Of a stretch of DNA of 64,000 nucleotides, positions 63,968-64,000 are shown one piece after another (position 1 is the first letter of the stretch; every line of letters begins with the position of its first letter). The stretch is taken from NCBI RefSeq assembly GCF_000427625.1, contig NZ_KE386569.1, positions 1,495,073 to 1,559,072 of the forward strand. Reading direction: 5' to 3'. The position numbers and the translations under genes are program-made. The stretch is from Methylobacter luteus IMV-B-3098. Its GTDB lineage: Bacteria; Pseudomonadota; Gammaproteobacteria; Methylococcales; Methylomonadaceae. The notes under the pieces were generated by a model, which saw nothing but the letters and a program-made list of their open reading frames with translations, made no database searches and had not been told where the DNA came from.

Positions 63968-64000
63968 GGTTTTTGTTAACTGATGTACGCAGTTGCAGGG

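Overview
The window comes from a gammaproteobacterial methylotroph, most likely a type I methanotroph of the Methylococcales. This rests on a complete-looking tetrahydromethanopterin (H4MPT) C1 locus (formaldehyde-activating enzyme, methenyl-H4MPT cyclohydrolase, beta-RFAP synthase, several ATP-grasp ligases, a chorismate-utilising pabB), on a PQQ alcohol dehydrogenase with lanthanide-type ligands, and on gammaproteobacterial tmRNA and type I-E CRISPR-Cas genes. All calls come from reading the sequence and the translations; no database search was possible.

Positions 1-19202 are an AT-rich accessory island beside the 3' end of the tmRNA gene. A P4-type integrase lies next to the tmRNA, followed inward by a DUF6387-like gene, an AlpA-like regulator and a DUF3987 gene. 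Beyond them is a defence-like zone: a broken Mrr-nuclease/DEAH-helicase gene, an 814-residue HhH/sigma-4/winged-helix protein, a TPR protein paired with a TIR protein, and a TIR protein paired with a SLATT membrane protein. The helicase gene was opened by an IS256-family element, which was itself opened by an IS21-family element. An IS1595-family element sits five bases in front of its start codon. All three insertions have readable target duplications, so the original genes can be rebuilt exactly.

Positions 19203-36484 are chromosomal backbone: tmRNA, two dynamin-like GTPases, a small lipoprotein, a DUF2959 protein, and then the H4MPT/methanofuran biosynthesis and C1-transfer locus. PabB makes the precursor of pABA, beta-RFAP synthase joins pABA to PRPP as the first committed H4MPT step, ATP-grasp and kinase genes complete the cofactors, and Fae and Mch use them to oxidise formaldehyde.

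Positions 36844-46190 are a type I-E CRISPR-Cas locus with all eight cas genes on the minus strand (cas3, cse1, cse2, cas7, cas5, cas6e, cas1, cas2). They are followed by the leader and an array of 12 good repeats plus three decayed ones at the old end.

Positions 47420-56012 are a GC-rich operon on the plus strand. It joins a PQQ/lanthanide-type alcohol dehydrogenase, its periplasmic partner and a cytochrome c lipoprotein to a whole caa3-type cytochrome oxidase with assembly factor and a second cytochrome c, which looks like a self-contained alcohol-to-oxygen electron chain. Next come three minus-strand genes forming a glucose -> gluconolactone -> gluconate -> 6-phosphogluconate route. A decayed fragment of an alternative (N-type) F1Fo ATPase operon follows. 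The window ends with an RND efflux pump operon whose last gene is an unusual membrane-anchored acyl-carrier-like protein.
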